64,000 bases of DNA from Limnovirga soli (GCF_013106755.1 NZ_WHPF01000019.1:26126-90125); one strand, 5' to 3'; numbered from the stretch's first letter, positions 36,281 to 44,882 are shown. The notes: a model not told the origin generated them from the letters alone. Numbers and translations: made by a program.

Positions 36281-38332
36281 TTAGTACCTTACGGTGAAGT
36301 TTATTTTTAAATTCTTCTCTCCATCGTTAAGGATGCGAAGGTTTTTCTCTATCATTTCATTGATACTCCAATCAGGAAAGCTATAACCAAACAATACCAG
36401 ATTCTCAGGATTGAAGTGCCCTTCTGCATCGTATTTACTTAGTAGGGCTTTCATGCTTTCCAGTGTAAATCCTGGGTCAATCAGATACAGATGTTTTTGA
36501 CAATAGTAAGCGGTGTAACCAGCTAAATCTACCGCTTCAGCGGTATGGGTGAGGCCATATCCATCGGCATTAAGCCAGGTAGCCAAAATGGTGGGCTTGC
36601 CAAAATCATCTAAAATGCTGGTGTCGGCCAATAGCCCTGCCTTATAAAAACTTTCCAGTTTATCTAAAGTATTTTGATTGGGCTCGGAAAGTATGTAGTG
36701 CTTAAAACCTAAGTCAAGTGCTTTATCCGGGTGTTCCTTTTTTATTTTGGCTGCTGCTCGTTTGATGCGTTCAATTCCGATGTAATCCAAACTATGAGGA
36801 TAATTATTTGCGTCCAAAAATTCTATTACTTTTTGAATTTTTGCTTTATCACTTGCAGAGGTTGAAGCAAGTTTATTATCTAAGTTTTCTGGCAACTGGA
36901 TTGAAATAAACTTTCTCGAACCATAAGAAGAGTTTAAACTTAATACTGCTTCCGCAAATGATCCTGAACCTGAGAAAAAATCTAAGCAAACTGAATCTAA
37001 GGCTGAACCTAAGCTCAATACTTTTTTTAATAAATAGGTTGGCTTAGGAAAATCGAACACATCACCCATTTCATACTTTCTTAATTCTGTAGAACCTTGC
37101 TCAGTAATCACGCCTGTTTCATCCCATATTTCATCTTCGTCATTTTCTTCGTCATCAACAATTTCAATGTCGTCAAACCAAATCGTTTTCGCTTTGTAAG
37201 TACCTTTTCTATATTTTTCATAAATCCCATATTCACCTGTTGTTTTTATTCTTCCAACAACATTGCTGAGCATCGTATTTGCTTCGGAATTTTTTAAAAA
37301 CTTTTTAGTACCCCAACGCCAGCAGCTTTCTGAACCCTCGCTATTTAATGGAAGTACTTCTATAGAATAATCACTGCCTTTTTCAAGTGAAGTTGGAGAA
37401 TAGCCATTTGCATCGATAATTGATGGGTTTATGTATATTGGATAAAACAAATTTGGACGATTGAACCGACCATATTTTGGATTTCTATTTCTTAGTTCTC
37501 TTTCAGAATAATCCCCAACATCGTCAGTCTTGGTTGATCCACTTATTTCTTTTTTTAACTCATTTATTATAGAGCTTTCAGACCTTACATAAACTAATAA
37601 ATATTCATGCGTTTTTGCTAATTGCTTATACGTTTGGCCTCTCTTATTTGATTGAATAACTATTTGTGCAATTAAATTCTCCTCCCCAAACACATCATCG
37701 CAAAGGAGTTTCAGGTTAGCTTGCTCATTGTCGTCAATCGAAATAAAAATTACTCCATCATTTTTCAATAAATCTCTTGTCAGTAGCAGGCGGCTGTACA
37801 TAAACATGAGCCATGCACTATGTGAAGCAGAGCCCCGCTTGGTAAGGTTCAAAATACGTTCAGCTTCTTCTTCGCTCACACTCAGTTTTTCCTGTAAGGC
37901 CTCTTTGTTGTAATTGAAATTGTCGAAATATACGAAACCATCCGACCCTGTATTGTAAGGCGGATCTATGTAAATACATTTAATTTGTTCATTGTAGGAT
38001 TTTAATAAATGTTTTAACCCATCCAGGTTATCACCACTTATATAAATGTTTTCGCTGTTGGCATTTTCCGGCAGGCTGTTGTGGTTTTCGTTGGGCTGAA
38101 TAACTGTGGTGGTCTCTGTACTTGCTAAAAGCTTTGCATAACTTTTGCCCAAAAACTTTAGTTCATAACCTTCCTGTACCAGATTGGATGTAGCCGATAT
38201 TTCCGTCTTAAAACGTTCGATGTCAAAAGAGCCATCGGCTTTAAAACAAGCAGGGAAATTCTCTTTTAGTACAGCCAATTGCTTGCTGTTCGGTGTGGTG
38301 TTGTCGTTTTGTTGTATAATGTCTTTGATCAT
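36281..38332 (-). CDS. Type III DNA methyltransferase, Mod subunit
   Basis: 683 residues, a beta-class N6-adenine methyltransferase: catalytic motif IV DPPYNTGS (123-130) precedes the SAM-binding motif I DFFSGSGSFAEA (451-462). The segment ~250-430 between them is the target-recognition region and contains a very acidic stretch (DDEENDEDEIWDET). The C-terminal ~150 residues (ERIKRAAAKIKKEHPDK) resemble the Mod dimerisation/Res-binding tail. It methylates an asymmetric site on one strand and directs Res. The recognition sequence cannot be predicted. Co-transcribed with res. Confidence 0.94.
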   Translation of the reverse strand: MIKDIIQQNDNTTPNSKQLAVLKENFPACFKADGSFDIERFKTEISATSNLVQEGYELKFLGKSYAKLLASTETTTVIQPNENHNSLPENANSENIYISGDNLDGLKHLLKSYNEQIKCIYIDPPYNTGSDGFVYFDNFNYNKEALQEKLSVSEEEAERILNLTKRGSASHSAWLMFMYSRLLLTRDLLKNDGVIFISIDDNEQANLKLLCDDVFGEENLIAQIVIQSNKRGQTYKQLAKTHEYLLVYVRSESSIINELKKEISGSTKTDDVGDYSERELRNRNPKYGRFNRPNLFYPIYINPSIIDANGYSPTSLEKGSDYSIEVLPLNSEGSESCWRWGTKKFLKNSEANTMLSNVVGRIKTTGEYGIYEKYRKGTYKAKTIWFDDIEIVDDEENDEDEIWDETGVITEQGSTELRKYEMGDVFDFPKPTYLLKKVLSLGSALDSVCLDFFSGSGSFAEAVLSLNSSYGSRKFISIQLPENLDNKLASTSASDKAKIQKVIEFLDANNYPHSLDYIGIERIKRAAAKIKKEHPDKALDLGFKHYILSEPNQNTLDKLESFYKAGLLADTSILDDFGKPTILATWLNADGYGLTHTAEAVDLAGYTAYYCQKHLYLIDPGFTLESMKALLSKYDAEGHFNPENLVLFGYSFPDWSINEMIEKNLRILNDGEKNLKINFTVRY

Positions 38333-38345
38333 CTTATTTTATTGT

Positions 38346-38942
38346 TTATGCTCTTGCAAAATTTATTAATGGTTGAATATCTCCTTTGTCTGCTGCTTTT
38401 ATTGCATTAAGATAATCCATTCTGCTATTTCCCTGCTTTACCAGATTGGCTGCACCCCAAGTATAAACCGGTTGCTTAAATATTTTCTCAATCACAATAT
38501 CGGCCATTAACCGGCTATGCCGCCCATTGCCATTTGGGAAACAATGAATGCTTACCAACCGGTGTTTGAAACGGATGGTTAGTTCATCGGGGCTGTACGT
38601 GTTATTGGCATACCAAAACTTACTATCGTCGAGCAAGTTTCTCAGGTCGGTTGGTATCTGCCATTTATCTACCCCAATGTTTTTATTTGTTTTACGAAAC
38701 TCACCAGCCCATGCCCAAACATTATTATACATACGCTTGTGCAATCCACGTATAAAACCTTCCGTAAAAACAGCCTCTGCTTTAAAGGAACGGTTCAGTG
38801 ACCACAACACAGCCTGTTCTATATTCTGTTGCTCAAACTCATCCAACTCGCCACGGGTTGCAATTGTTTTTATAAGCAAGCCTTCTTTTTCATCTTCATC
38901 CAGCGGTGTTTGCCCATCTATATAATCAAGGTCTAATCCCAT
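38346..38942 (-). CDS. Mobile mystery protein B (Fic-domain)
   Basis: 198 residues. The family start MGLDLDYIDGQTPLDEDE is followed by a Fic core with HCFPNGNGRHSR (His133 catalytic, Arg141), matching HxFxxGNGRxxR with Cys at the second position. Fic proteins usually transfer AMP to protein targets. An inhibitory (S/T)xxxE(G/N) helix is not obvious within this protein, so the partner, mobile mystery A, may be the antidote. It overlaps mobile mystery A by 10 bp and precedes mod by 13 bp. The A-B pair is known from mobile elements with restriction systems; its function is not established. Confidence 0.9.
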   Translation of the reverse strand: MGLDLDYIDGQTPLDEDEKEGLLIKTIATRGELDEFEQQNIEQAVLWSLNRSFKAEAVFTEGFIRGLHKRMYNNVWAWAGEFRKTNKNIGVDKWQIPTDLRNLLDDSKFWYANNTYSPDELTIRFKHRLVSIHCFPNGNGRHSRLMADIVIEKIFKQPVYTWGAANLVKQGNSRMDYLNAIKAADKGDIQPLINFARA

Positions 38943-39391
38943 AAGGTTTTAGGCATTTCGTTTTTAATGATGGTTGCCCTTTCTTCAATTGCTTTTTCAA
39001 TACGCTGTTTTGAGTTTTCCTGGTCTTCCAGTTTCATGCTGTTGGAAGTACGCTGCACAATCTGCTTAGCCAGTTCTGTTGCTTTGCGGTCTATCAATGC
39101 CTCCAAACTACCATCGTTTGGCACAAAGCCATATATCAATTGCATATCGAGGGCCCTTGCCGCCTCCCGTAATGCCTTTAAGGAAATGGAGCCGTCTTTT
39201 TCCCGGCGTTCAATATCCTGCACACTTTGTTTGGTAATAGATAGCTTTTTCCCCAATTGCAACATACTCATACCAATAGCGTTACGAATGGCTTTTATCC
39301 ATCCGGTTGGTGGGGGCGCTACCTTTTGTAAACTAGCGAAAGCCAGCATTTTGCTATTAAGCTGTTGTATCTGTAATGATTTTTTGCTCAT
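38933..39391 (-). CDS. Mobile mystery protein A (HTH)
   Basis: 152 residues. An XRE-like helix-turn-helix spans ~30-80 (WIKAIRNAIGMSMLQLGKKLSITKQSVQDIERREKDGSISLKAL), and a C-terminal Lys/Glu-rich helix (KQRIEKAIEERATIIKNEM) could contact the Fic partner or form a dimer. It is the first gene of the five-gene operon. It probably represses the operon promoter and/or neutralises mobile mystery B (inference). An imperfect inverted repeat, TAGTAAAGT-TAT-ACTTTGACTA (39395-39416), lies just upstream of its ATG and is a candidate operator. Confidence 0.9.
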   Translation of the reverse strand: MSKKSLQIQQLNSKMLAFASLQKVAPPPTGWIKAIRNAIGMSMLQLGKKLSITKQSVQDIERREKDGSISLKALREAARALDMQLIYGFVPNDGSLEALIDRKATELAKQIVQRTSNSMKLEDQENSKQRIEKAIEERATIIKNEMPKTLWD

Positions 39392-39394
39392 GAT

Positions 39395-39431
39395 AGTAAA
39401 GTTATACTTTGACTAAACAAAAACAAATGTA
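39395..39431 (-). promoter_or_regulatory. Promoter and candidate operator of the R-M/Argonaute operon
   Basis: Minus-strand TACATTTG (39424-39431) matches TAnnTTTG. Directly downstream, overlapping the expected transcript start, is the imperfect inverted repeat at 39395-39416 (arms TAGTAAAGT / ACTTTGACTA). The HTH product of the first gene may bind there. The rest of the gap 39432-39668 shows no recognised feature. Confidence 0.5.
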
Positions 39432-39668
39432 AGAATATAATATGACAAACAAAGGAAAGAAGTAAGGCTTTGAGCTTACTTTAATATACAAGCTGTATGA
39501 AGATAGTTTGACTATGAAGGTGAGTAAGTGAGGAAATGAGGATTTGGGCATTTCGATAGACTCTATGTGAAAGTATGTCTCGATCCTTGAAGGTAAAGCG
39601 GAAATTGATAGGTAATAGTTGACGGAGGATAGAAAATAAAGGCAGTTATTCCTTATATCCTCAAATCC

Positions 39669-41924
39669 TCAACCTGTTGGTTGATTTGGAAGCTGTGAAG
39701 TTGGGTACATATAACAATCATGGGATGGGGTTTGAATGATTTCTGCAGTTACAAATTCTTTGATGTAGCGTTGCGCTGTTTTATCTGGGATGCCGAGTTT
39801 TAACCCAATGGCCACATAAGTTTGGCGGTTGAAGTTTTTTGGCAGGCTTTCCAGGAATTGTTCTTTACGGTTTTTTGGTTTTGCCTGATGTGCTTCCTGT
39901 GCAATTTGATTGTACACATAGCTGCTGTGTTTGATAAGAACAGCTATCATTTTAAGGGTATTATCGAAATCAATATCGCTGCAAGTAAGTGTTGCTGGAA
40001 TATCGCCATCCTCCATCATTCTTAGTGCTGAAAAAATCATCATTATACGGAAGGCTATTAAGCCTAATCGGCGTACGGATGCAATGTAATCTTCCTGATG
40101 TATGGTGTAGTAATACACCTGTATTTGCTGGAAGTATTGGTTGAATTGGGCTTGCTGATTGGGTGTAAGTGTAAACTGGATTTCGGGTGAGGACTGGAGG
40201 GTTTGGTATAGGCTATAGAACTGATTGCCGAGTTTCCCAAAGTGTACATCTAATCCTTCCTCGGTCTTAGAAGCAAATACATCTTTCCAAACCAGCTTCA
40301 TATTCATTACATAGAACATAAATCTGCTGAACAGACCATTTTCTGCATTGGGTATGAGTGTATTTATTTGGCGTGGGGTGCCTGATAGCATTACTGATAA
40401 ACAAGGGCGTTTTATTTCTACATATTCTTTATCCGTACGGCGATAAAATGAATGTGGCTCATGCTGGAAGGCATTGCGAAAACCATCACTGTAATCGCCA
40501 TAATCGGACTTGAAAGATTTAGAGAGCGTATCGGCTTCGGTTTCAAAAATGATGCCTCTTGCATCACTATCATTCAATAGTTCAAAGAAGCCGGTTGAAC
40601 TGTTATTGGCCGGAATGAACAGCATTTTTTGAGGTGGCTTCTCGGGCTTTTCAATGGTGCTGTCTTTGCCTTTATTGGCGTTGTAATCGAGCATTTCTGC
40701 ATCGAACTGCTTCTTTAATAATTTAGCCTGGTCTCTTAAAGCATTGTGAATTGGCTCTACCAACTTCCTGCAATGGATTAAAATGCCTTTGCCACCTGAA
40801 GCTTTTGCAGAAATGAAAATAAACAGGTTGGTGTTTACCGGGTTGTCTCCATACTTACCAACTATTTTGGGCAAGGCTACACTTAACGTAACCAATGATC
40901 CTAATAACAAAATATCTCTTTCTTCCTTAGTGGTTGCTACGTTTGTAATTTGTTGCAAATAATCCGGGATAGTGTTAAAAATATCATCCGGTAGGGTTGG
41001 CATTTGTATTTCCTCTTGTTGTTCGTCATTGAGCGCTGCTATTGCTTTGGATTGAAACTTTTTATGTTCGCCCAAGTGGTGTTTGTAGGCGCTGGTTACG
41101 GCAGCTTTAATTTCTCCTTCAGATAGGTCAAAATGCTGTGTACATAGAACTGCAGTATCGGATTGTGATAAACCAACCCGATTACAATTAGAAGCCAATA
41201 GATACAAATAGTTATTACGATTTCCGTTATCATAACTTAATTTTTGATTAGTGAAAAGAATTTGTTGTTGAAATATGAAAGCTGTGTTTAAGTCTTCCGC
41301 TTCGGTATCTTCTGATGATGTAATTGGGGCAACCGGCGGAACATTAACTGGGGTTACTGGTGCCGCGGTATCCGGCAGGTCCACAATGAACTTTCTATTT
41401 TCAATGTTTTTATACAATTGCGGATGGTGGCTGACAAAGCAAAGCCTGGTAACATCTTTGCAGCTTGGGTCTGCTTTTAATCTTATTGCATCTTCGTAAT
41501 GCTTCTGCACCTGTAGATAGGCAATGTCGTGGTGTTCAATTTCCGTATTTACCTCAATGAACACTTTGAGCCCATTGCCGCTGGGGCTGATAAAGCATAA
41601 GAAGGTGTAAGGGATTTCGGCAATTACTTTGTAAGCTGCTTCCAACTGGTCAGGCGTGAGCTTGTCAAAATCAAGATGCACAAAGCCGCTGTACATTGTA
41701 AGGAAAGGCATTTGCCTTTTCTCGCTGAATACAGCGGACGGAGTGAAGGCTAACAATTTCTTTTTCTTATTGCCCGCTTCTTCTGTTTTGCCATCGGCAT
41801 TCAGTTGGCGAATTTCTTCTACCTCTGCTTTGTACTTATCGGATGCAATATCTTTAGCTATTAGTAAGAGTGATTTATTTTCTACCGGAATAGTAAAGTT
41901 TTTAAATATTGTTGCTGTTGCCAT
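39669..41924 (-). CDS. BT4734/VirE N-terminal domain plus DUF3987 primase-helicase-like protein
   Basis: 751 residues. The N-terminal part (~1-180) has the VirE-N/BT4734 pattern (SGFVHLDFDKLTPDQL, CFISPSGNGLKVFIEV, DVTRLCFVSHHP). The middle and C-terminal part is DUF3987, with a Walker-A-like FISAKASGGKGILIHCRKL near 375 and an ETEADTLSKSFKSDYGDYSDGFRNAF segment near 455. Proteins of this build are standard on Bacteroidota integrative elements next to an HTH gene and integrase, and are thought to serve replication or mobilisation of the excised form. Walker A reads SGGKG, so nucleotide hydrolysis is uncertain. Followed on the same strand by HTH and integrase genes upstream. Confidence 0.88.
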   Translation of the reverse strand: MATATIFKNFTIPVENKSLLLIAKDIASDKYKAEVEEIRQLNADGKTEEAGNKKKKLLAFTPSAVFSEKRQMPFLTMYSGFVHLDFDKLTPDQLEAAYKVIAEIPYTFLCFISPSGNGLKVFIEVNTEIEHHDIAYLQVQKHYEDAIRLKADPSCKDVTRLCFVSHHPQLYKNIENRKFIVDLPDTAAPVTPVNVPPVAPITSSEDTEAEDLNTAFIFQQQILFTNQKLSYDNGNRNNYLYLLASNCNRVGLSQSDTAVLCTQHFDLSEGEIKAAVTSAYKHHLGEHKKFQSKAIAALNDEQQEEIQMPTLPDDIFNTIPDYLQQITNVATTKEERDILLLGSLVTLSVALPKIVGKYGDNPVNTNLFIFISAKASGGKGILIHCRKLVEPIHNALRDQAKLLKKQFDAEMLDYNANKGKDSTIEKPEKPPQKMLFIPANNSSTGFFELLNDSDARGIIFETEADTLSKSFKSDYGDYSDGFRNAFQHEPHSFYRRTDKEYVEIKRPCLSVMLSGTPRQINTLIPNAENGLFSRFMFYVMNMKLVWKDVFASKTEEGLDVHFGKLGNQFYSLYQTLQSSPEIQFTLTPNQQAQFNQYFQQIQVYYYTIHQEDYIASVRRLGLIAFRIMMIFSALRMMEDGDIPATLTCSDIDFDNTLKMIAVLIKHSSYVYNQIAQEAHQAKPKNRKEQFLESLPKNFNRQTYVAIGLKLGIPDKTAQRYIKEFVTAEIIQTPSHDCYMYPTSQLPNQPTG

Positions 41925-41948
41925 TTTAGCGTTTCTTTTTTGAGGGAA

Positions 41949-42254
41949 TTATTTTTTGCGTTTTTGGCTGGCCAGTTCCTGGTTAACCTGTTCGGCAATT
42001 TCATCTTTGGTTGACTGGCGGTTACGCTGCAACCAATTATCTAATTCATCTCTTTTAAAGAACAGCTTTTTGCCTTCCGGGCAGAAGTGGGGAATGCGTC
42101 TTGTACTTGTGAGTTTGTACAAGTGCGAAGGACTTGCATCGATGTGTTTACAGGCTTCGTTGAAGTTCAACACATTTTTTTGCAGCCTGTTTTGCTCATC
42201 CAGCTTATCTGCTATAAGGGAGAGCTTGTCGAGAATTAATGTTTCGTTTAGCAT
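41949..42254 (-). CDS. Excisionase-like helix-turn-helix protein
   Basis: 101 residues. After an N-terminal coiled segment (LDKLSLIADKLDEQNRLQKN) comes a MerR/excisionase-type winged helix: LNFNEACKHIDASPSHLYKLTSTRRIPHFCPEGKKLFFKRDELDNWLQ. The C-terminus is charged. It probably binds attachment or replication sites of the island and may act as directionality factor for the integrase. It is 24 bp upstream of the DUF3987 gene and separated from the 350-aa gene by a strong terminator, so it starts a new transcription unit. Confidence 0.87.
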   Translation of the reverse strand: MLNETLILDKLSLIADKLDEQNRLQKNVLNFNEACKHIDASPSHLYKLTSTRRIPHFCPEGKKLFFKRDELDNWLQRNRQSTKDEIAEQVNQELASQKRKK

Positions 42255-42301
42255 CTTAAAATATTTTTATTTTGAGTGCAAGAAACTTCGACTTAAAAAC
42301 A

Positions 42302-42333
42302 AAAAGGTTGAGGTATTGATACCTCAACCTTTT
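42302..42333. terminator. Terminator between the island maintenance genes
   Basis: Perfect 14-bp stem AAAAGGTTGAGGTA / TACCTCAACCTTTT with a TTGA loop, 21 bp after the stop of the 350-aa gene on the minus strand. Confidence 0.9.
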
Positions 42334-42354
42334 AACTCAATGAACTCAACCTTT

Positions 42355-43407
42355 TTATTTGAGTTTGGCTATTATTTCAGTGATTTCGTCTTCATTTTTG
42401 TAATTGGCCAATTTACTAGAGAACAATAATTGTGAGCTAATAATGGTGTCATTTTTTGACTTAAATAAGCTAGAATTGCCAACTGTTGAAAACGTTAGAT
42501 TGTGAAAGTGCAATTTTAGTTTTTCCAGTATAAATCTGAATTGAGTTGTTTCACAACCAATATGAATTACAGGAGTATTTGGTACGATATTTTTTGAAAT
42601 AAGCAAATTGGATAAATCTTCAGCTTTTGAAAATGTCCTATCTACCAATTGAATTTGATTGGTTAATTCAATGATAACTTTTTTCAGTCTGGCTTCATCG
42701 CCTTTGTAGCCGAAAGTTAATTTTTTGGGTTTGGATTTGGATTGAGTTTGCTCGATGGGATCAGGTAACATAAAGTGAATTTCCTGCATTGTACTGAGTG
42801 GTTGCTCCAACTCTAACAAGTGAAAATCCTCCGGGGTGAAAATTTGTTCCAGATGTTCTTCATTAATTGCCTGGATGCTAAGAAATAAAACAGTTAAGTT
42901 GTGTTTTAAATATTGTAGTGTGAAAGGTACAAGGCTATTGCTTTTATCGGATTTTTCCTCAAATCCTCTGTCCTCAATTTCCTCAATGGTTTGTTTGAGG
43001 AGCGTTTTAATGCTGGATAAAAGAATGTTTGTATTGTAAATAATGTCTATTTGATTGTCAAGGGTTTCTGAATAAGCTTTAAAACGGTTGAAAACACGTT
43101 TTGCTTCTAACCCAATAACCTGGCTATAGTATTTGCTCAGTGTATCGTTAAAAGCTGGCAGGTCTGTGAAATAATAGGGCTCCAGTAAAACCATATTTTT
43201 ATCGGCCGGCTGCTGGTTTAACCAGGCAATTAAATCTGCTTTGCCCTGCAACAAAGTTTTTAATTGTTGCACAAGCTCAAATTCTGTTATAGCAATTTTT
43301 GAACCGGCATGTTTAAGATTTTCTGCAAACAGCTTTGTACTGCCGGCATCTATAAGCCACGGTTTTAAACTGCCAAACAGGATGTTATTGAAAATTTTTA
43401 TTTCCAT
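42355..43407 (-). CDS. Hypothetical island protein (350 aa)
   Basis: 350 residues, soluble, largely helical and Leu/Lys-rich, with no signal peptide. No catalytic motif recognised. The central part (FKAYSETLDNQIDIIYNTNILLSSIKTLLKQTIEEIEDRG) suggests coiled or helical-bundle structure; the C-terminal ~100 residues (VIHIGCETTQFRFILEKLKLHFHN) might be a small binding domain. Such genes directly follow integrases in several Bacteroidota islands and resemble the RteC type only loosely. The ATG overlaps the integrase stop region, so it is co-transcribed with the integrase. Possibly a recombination or mobilisation accessory; function unknown. Confidence 0.75.
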   Translation of the reverse strand: MEIKIFNNILFGSLKPWLIDAGSTKLFAENLKHAGSKIAITEFELVQQLKTLLQGKADLIAWLNQQPADKNMVLLEPYYFTDLPAFNDTLSKYYSQVIGLEAKRVFNRFKAYSETLDNQIDIIYNTNILLSSIKTLLKQTIEEIEDRGFEEKSDKSNSLVPFTLQYLKHNLTVLFLSIQAINEEHLEQIFTPEDFHLLELEQPLSTMQEIHFMLPDPIEQTQSKSKPKKLTFGYKGDEARLKKVIIELTNQIQLVDRTFSKAEDLSNLLISKNIVPNTPVIHIGCETTQFRFILEKLKLHFHNLTFSTVGNSSLFKSKNDTIISSQLLFSSKLANYKNEDEITEIIAKLK

Positions 43408-44627
43408 TACAATTTGGTTAAAAGGTTAGTGTACTCCAATTTCACATCATCGGTAAAACTGTCCAAATAATTTTCGGTAACTGCTACCGAACTATGGCCC
43501 AGTGATTCTTTAATAAACTCGGTTGAAACACCTTTTCTTTTCATTACGGTCGAGAATGAGTGCCTGGCTGCGTACGTGCCTACCTTTTGCTCTATTTTCA
43601 GATCGAGCCGTATTAACTCCATCCTTTTATTTACCCATTTAATGAAGCGCTGACACCGGTGCTTTACCGTGATTGGTTTTAGACCAGGTTCAAGTACGGG
43701 GAACAAGTAAGGATTGCTGCTATCCTTGTTTCTCCATTTCTTTATGATGGTTAATGCTCTTGGATGCAAGCCCACACGGATTGGACGTAAATCTTTTTTC
43801 TTTGTGTTCTTCGTTTTTGCTCTAATAAAATGCAGGTAGTCCCCTTCAATATTTGCAGGCTTTAACTCTATAATATCGGCAAAATTGATACCGCTACATA
43901 GGTAGGATAAAATCCAAAAATCTAAGGCTTTTTTTTCATCCTCTTTCTTTGGTTTGTGTTTTAGCAGCTTTTTAAGATCATTTGCCGTAAGTGCTTTTTT
44001 TACATTTCTTCCAGATGGGATTTCATACTTTTTAAAAGGATAACGTTCCTGGGGAAATACCCCTGCGGCAATTGCCTGGTTAATGATGGCTCTTAATTGC
44101 CTTACATAAATACTAATGGTAGTATTGGATTTATCATCTTTTAGTAAATGAGCTTCATAGTTTTCTAAAAGCGTTGGAGTAATATCTTGCAAATGCAAGC
44201 CTGTTTTGAATCCATTGATTGAATTAATAGTTGTTCTGTACCCAATGGCGGTGCCAACACTGCCTTTGGTGTGAAGTGTTGTAATGTAATCATCGAACCA
44301 GTGTTGTAAAGAAGTATTTTTTCTAGTTACCGTATTACTGAAATATGCTTCCTCAAAAGCTACAAATGAGAACGGGTCAATCTGCTCAATTATTTTTTCG
44401 GCTTTGATGCGTTTAGCATCAAGGTTGTTTTTGATGTCTTTTAATTCCTTATCTCTGAGATTAGAACTGTTGATTTTTTCCCACTCGGAAACTGTTGCAT
44501 GGCAGTTTGTAGTATATCGTTTTTTAGATGGGTTGCAATACACCACCATTTTAATTAAACACTTGCCTTCATTGTTAGGTTTCGTCTTTTCGAGATAGAA
44601 ACTAACGGTTACTTTTTGCTCAGTCAT
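43407..44627 (-). CDS. Tyrosine recombinase, island integrase
   Basis: 406 residues with the three parts of Bacteroidota integrases: an N-terminal arm-binding domain (~1-100, VSFYLEKTK...LIKMVVYCNPSKKRYTT), a SAM-like core-binding domain (~105-200) and a catalytic domain. The catalytic set visible is Arg355-His356 (ARHSFST), His378 (LGHSS) and nucleophile Tyr387 (TENYLDSF). The first conserved Arg is replaced by Asn (SGINFADI), as in many Bacteroidota integrases. It should catalyse recombination at the tRNA-Val 3' end; attR lies 166 bp upstream of its ATG. Good match in place and family. Confidence 0.95.
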   Translation of the reverse strand: MTEQKVTVSFYLEKTKPNNEGKCLIKMVVYCNPSKKRYTTNCHATVSEWEKINSSNLRDKELKDIKNNLDAKRIKAEKIIEQIDPFSFVAFEEAYFSNTVTRKNTSLQHWFDDYITTLHTKGSVGTAIGYRTTINSINGFKTGLHLQDITPTLLENYEAHLLKDDKSNTTISIYVRQLRAIINQAIAAGVFPQERYPFKKYEIPSGRNVKKALTANDLKKLLKHKPKKEDEKKALDFWILSYLCSGINFADIIELKPANIEGDYLHFIRAKTKNTKKKDLRPIRVGLHPRALTIIKKWRNKDSSNPYLFPVLEPGLKPITVKHRCQRFIKWVNKRMELIRLDLKIEQKVGTYAARHSFSTVMKRKGVSTEFIKESLGHSSVAVTENYLDSFTDDVKLEYTNLLTKL

Positions 44628-44646
44628 GATAAGATAATTTAGTAAA

Positions 44647-44668
44647 TGCGACCAAAAATGCGACCATA
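44647..44668 (+). repeat. Putative integrase arm-type site, right
   Basis: Identical to 16581-16602 (two TGCGACCA units 4 bases apart plus TA), same orientation, between the integrase gene and attR. Confidence 0.7.
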
Positions 44669-44793
44669 AAGATACTAAATAATACTAAACAATGTAGCAA
44701 CAAAGGAAAACAAAAGAAAAATAATTATTGATAATCAATTAATTATGAAACAAATGAAAACAAAGGAAGGCAGGAAATGAGGGTAAACTCGGA

Positions 44794-44836
44794 CTTACAA
44801 GCAGAGGGTCGGCGGTTCGATCCCGTCAACTCCCAC
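44794..44836 (+). repeat. attR: 43-bp copy of the tRNA-Val 3' end
   Basis: Second copy of the repeat at 16491-16533, one mismatch in the T-loop. The 5' half of a tRNA is missing, so this is not a tRNA gene. The rest of the gap 44628-45123 holds the arm site, a terminator and the MFS gene leader. Confidence 0.92.
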
Positions 44837-44843
44837 ACAATAA

Positions 44844-44882
44844 AAACAAGGGTTTCAAGCAATTGAAACCCTTGTTTATTTT
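44844..44882 (+). terminator. Former tRNA-Val terminator, displaced by the island
   Basis: Perfect 15-bp stem AAACAAGGGTTTCAA / TTGAAACCCTTGTTT with a GCAA loop, then ATTTTTT, 8 bp past attR. It lies where the tRNA-Val unit would have ended before insertion. Confidence 0.88.

Larger units (their letters stand above)
16491..44836. mobile_element. 28.3-kb tRNA-Val integrative island (metal resistance, type III R-M with Argonaute)
   Basis: Bounded by the 43-bp direct repeats, with a tyrosine integrase and an excisionase-like HTH at the right end and matching putative arm-type sites inside both ends. Cargo is a metal-efflux cluster and a defence operon. It contains no relaxase, coupling protein or secretion genes, so it is a genomic island that is integrated and possibly excisable but not self-transmissible. 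No host REP-like repeat was recognised inside it. Almost every gene is on the minus strand, as if read from the integrase end. Confidence 0.92.

Noticed and set aside
44794..44836. Possible second tRNA-Val
   Set aside because: Only the 3' 43 bases are present; it is the attR copy.
16534..44836. Self-transmissible conjugative element
   Set aside because: No relaxase, TraG-like coupling protein or secretion-channel genes were found between the att sites.
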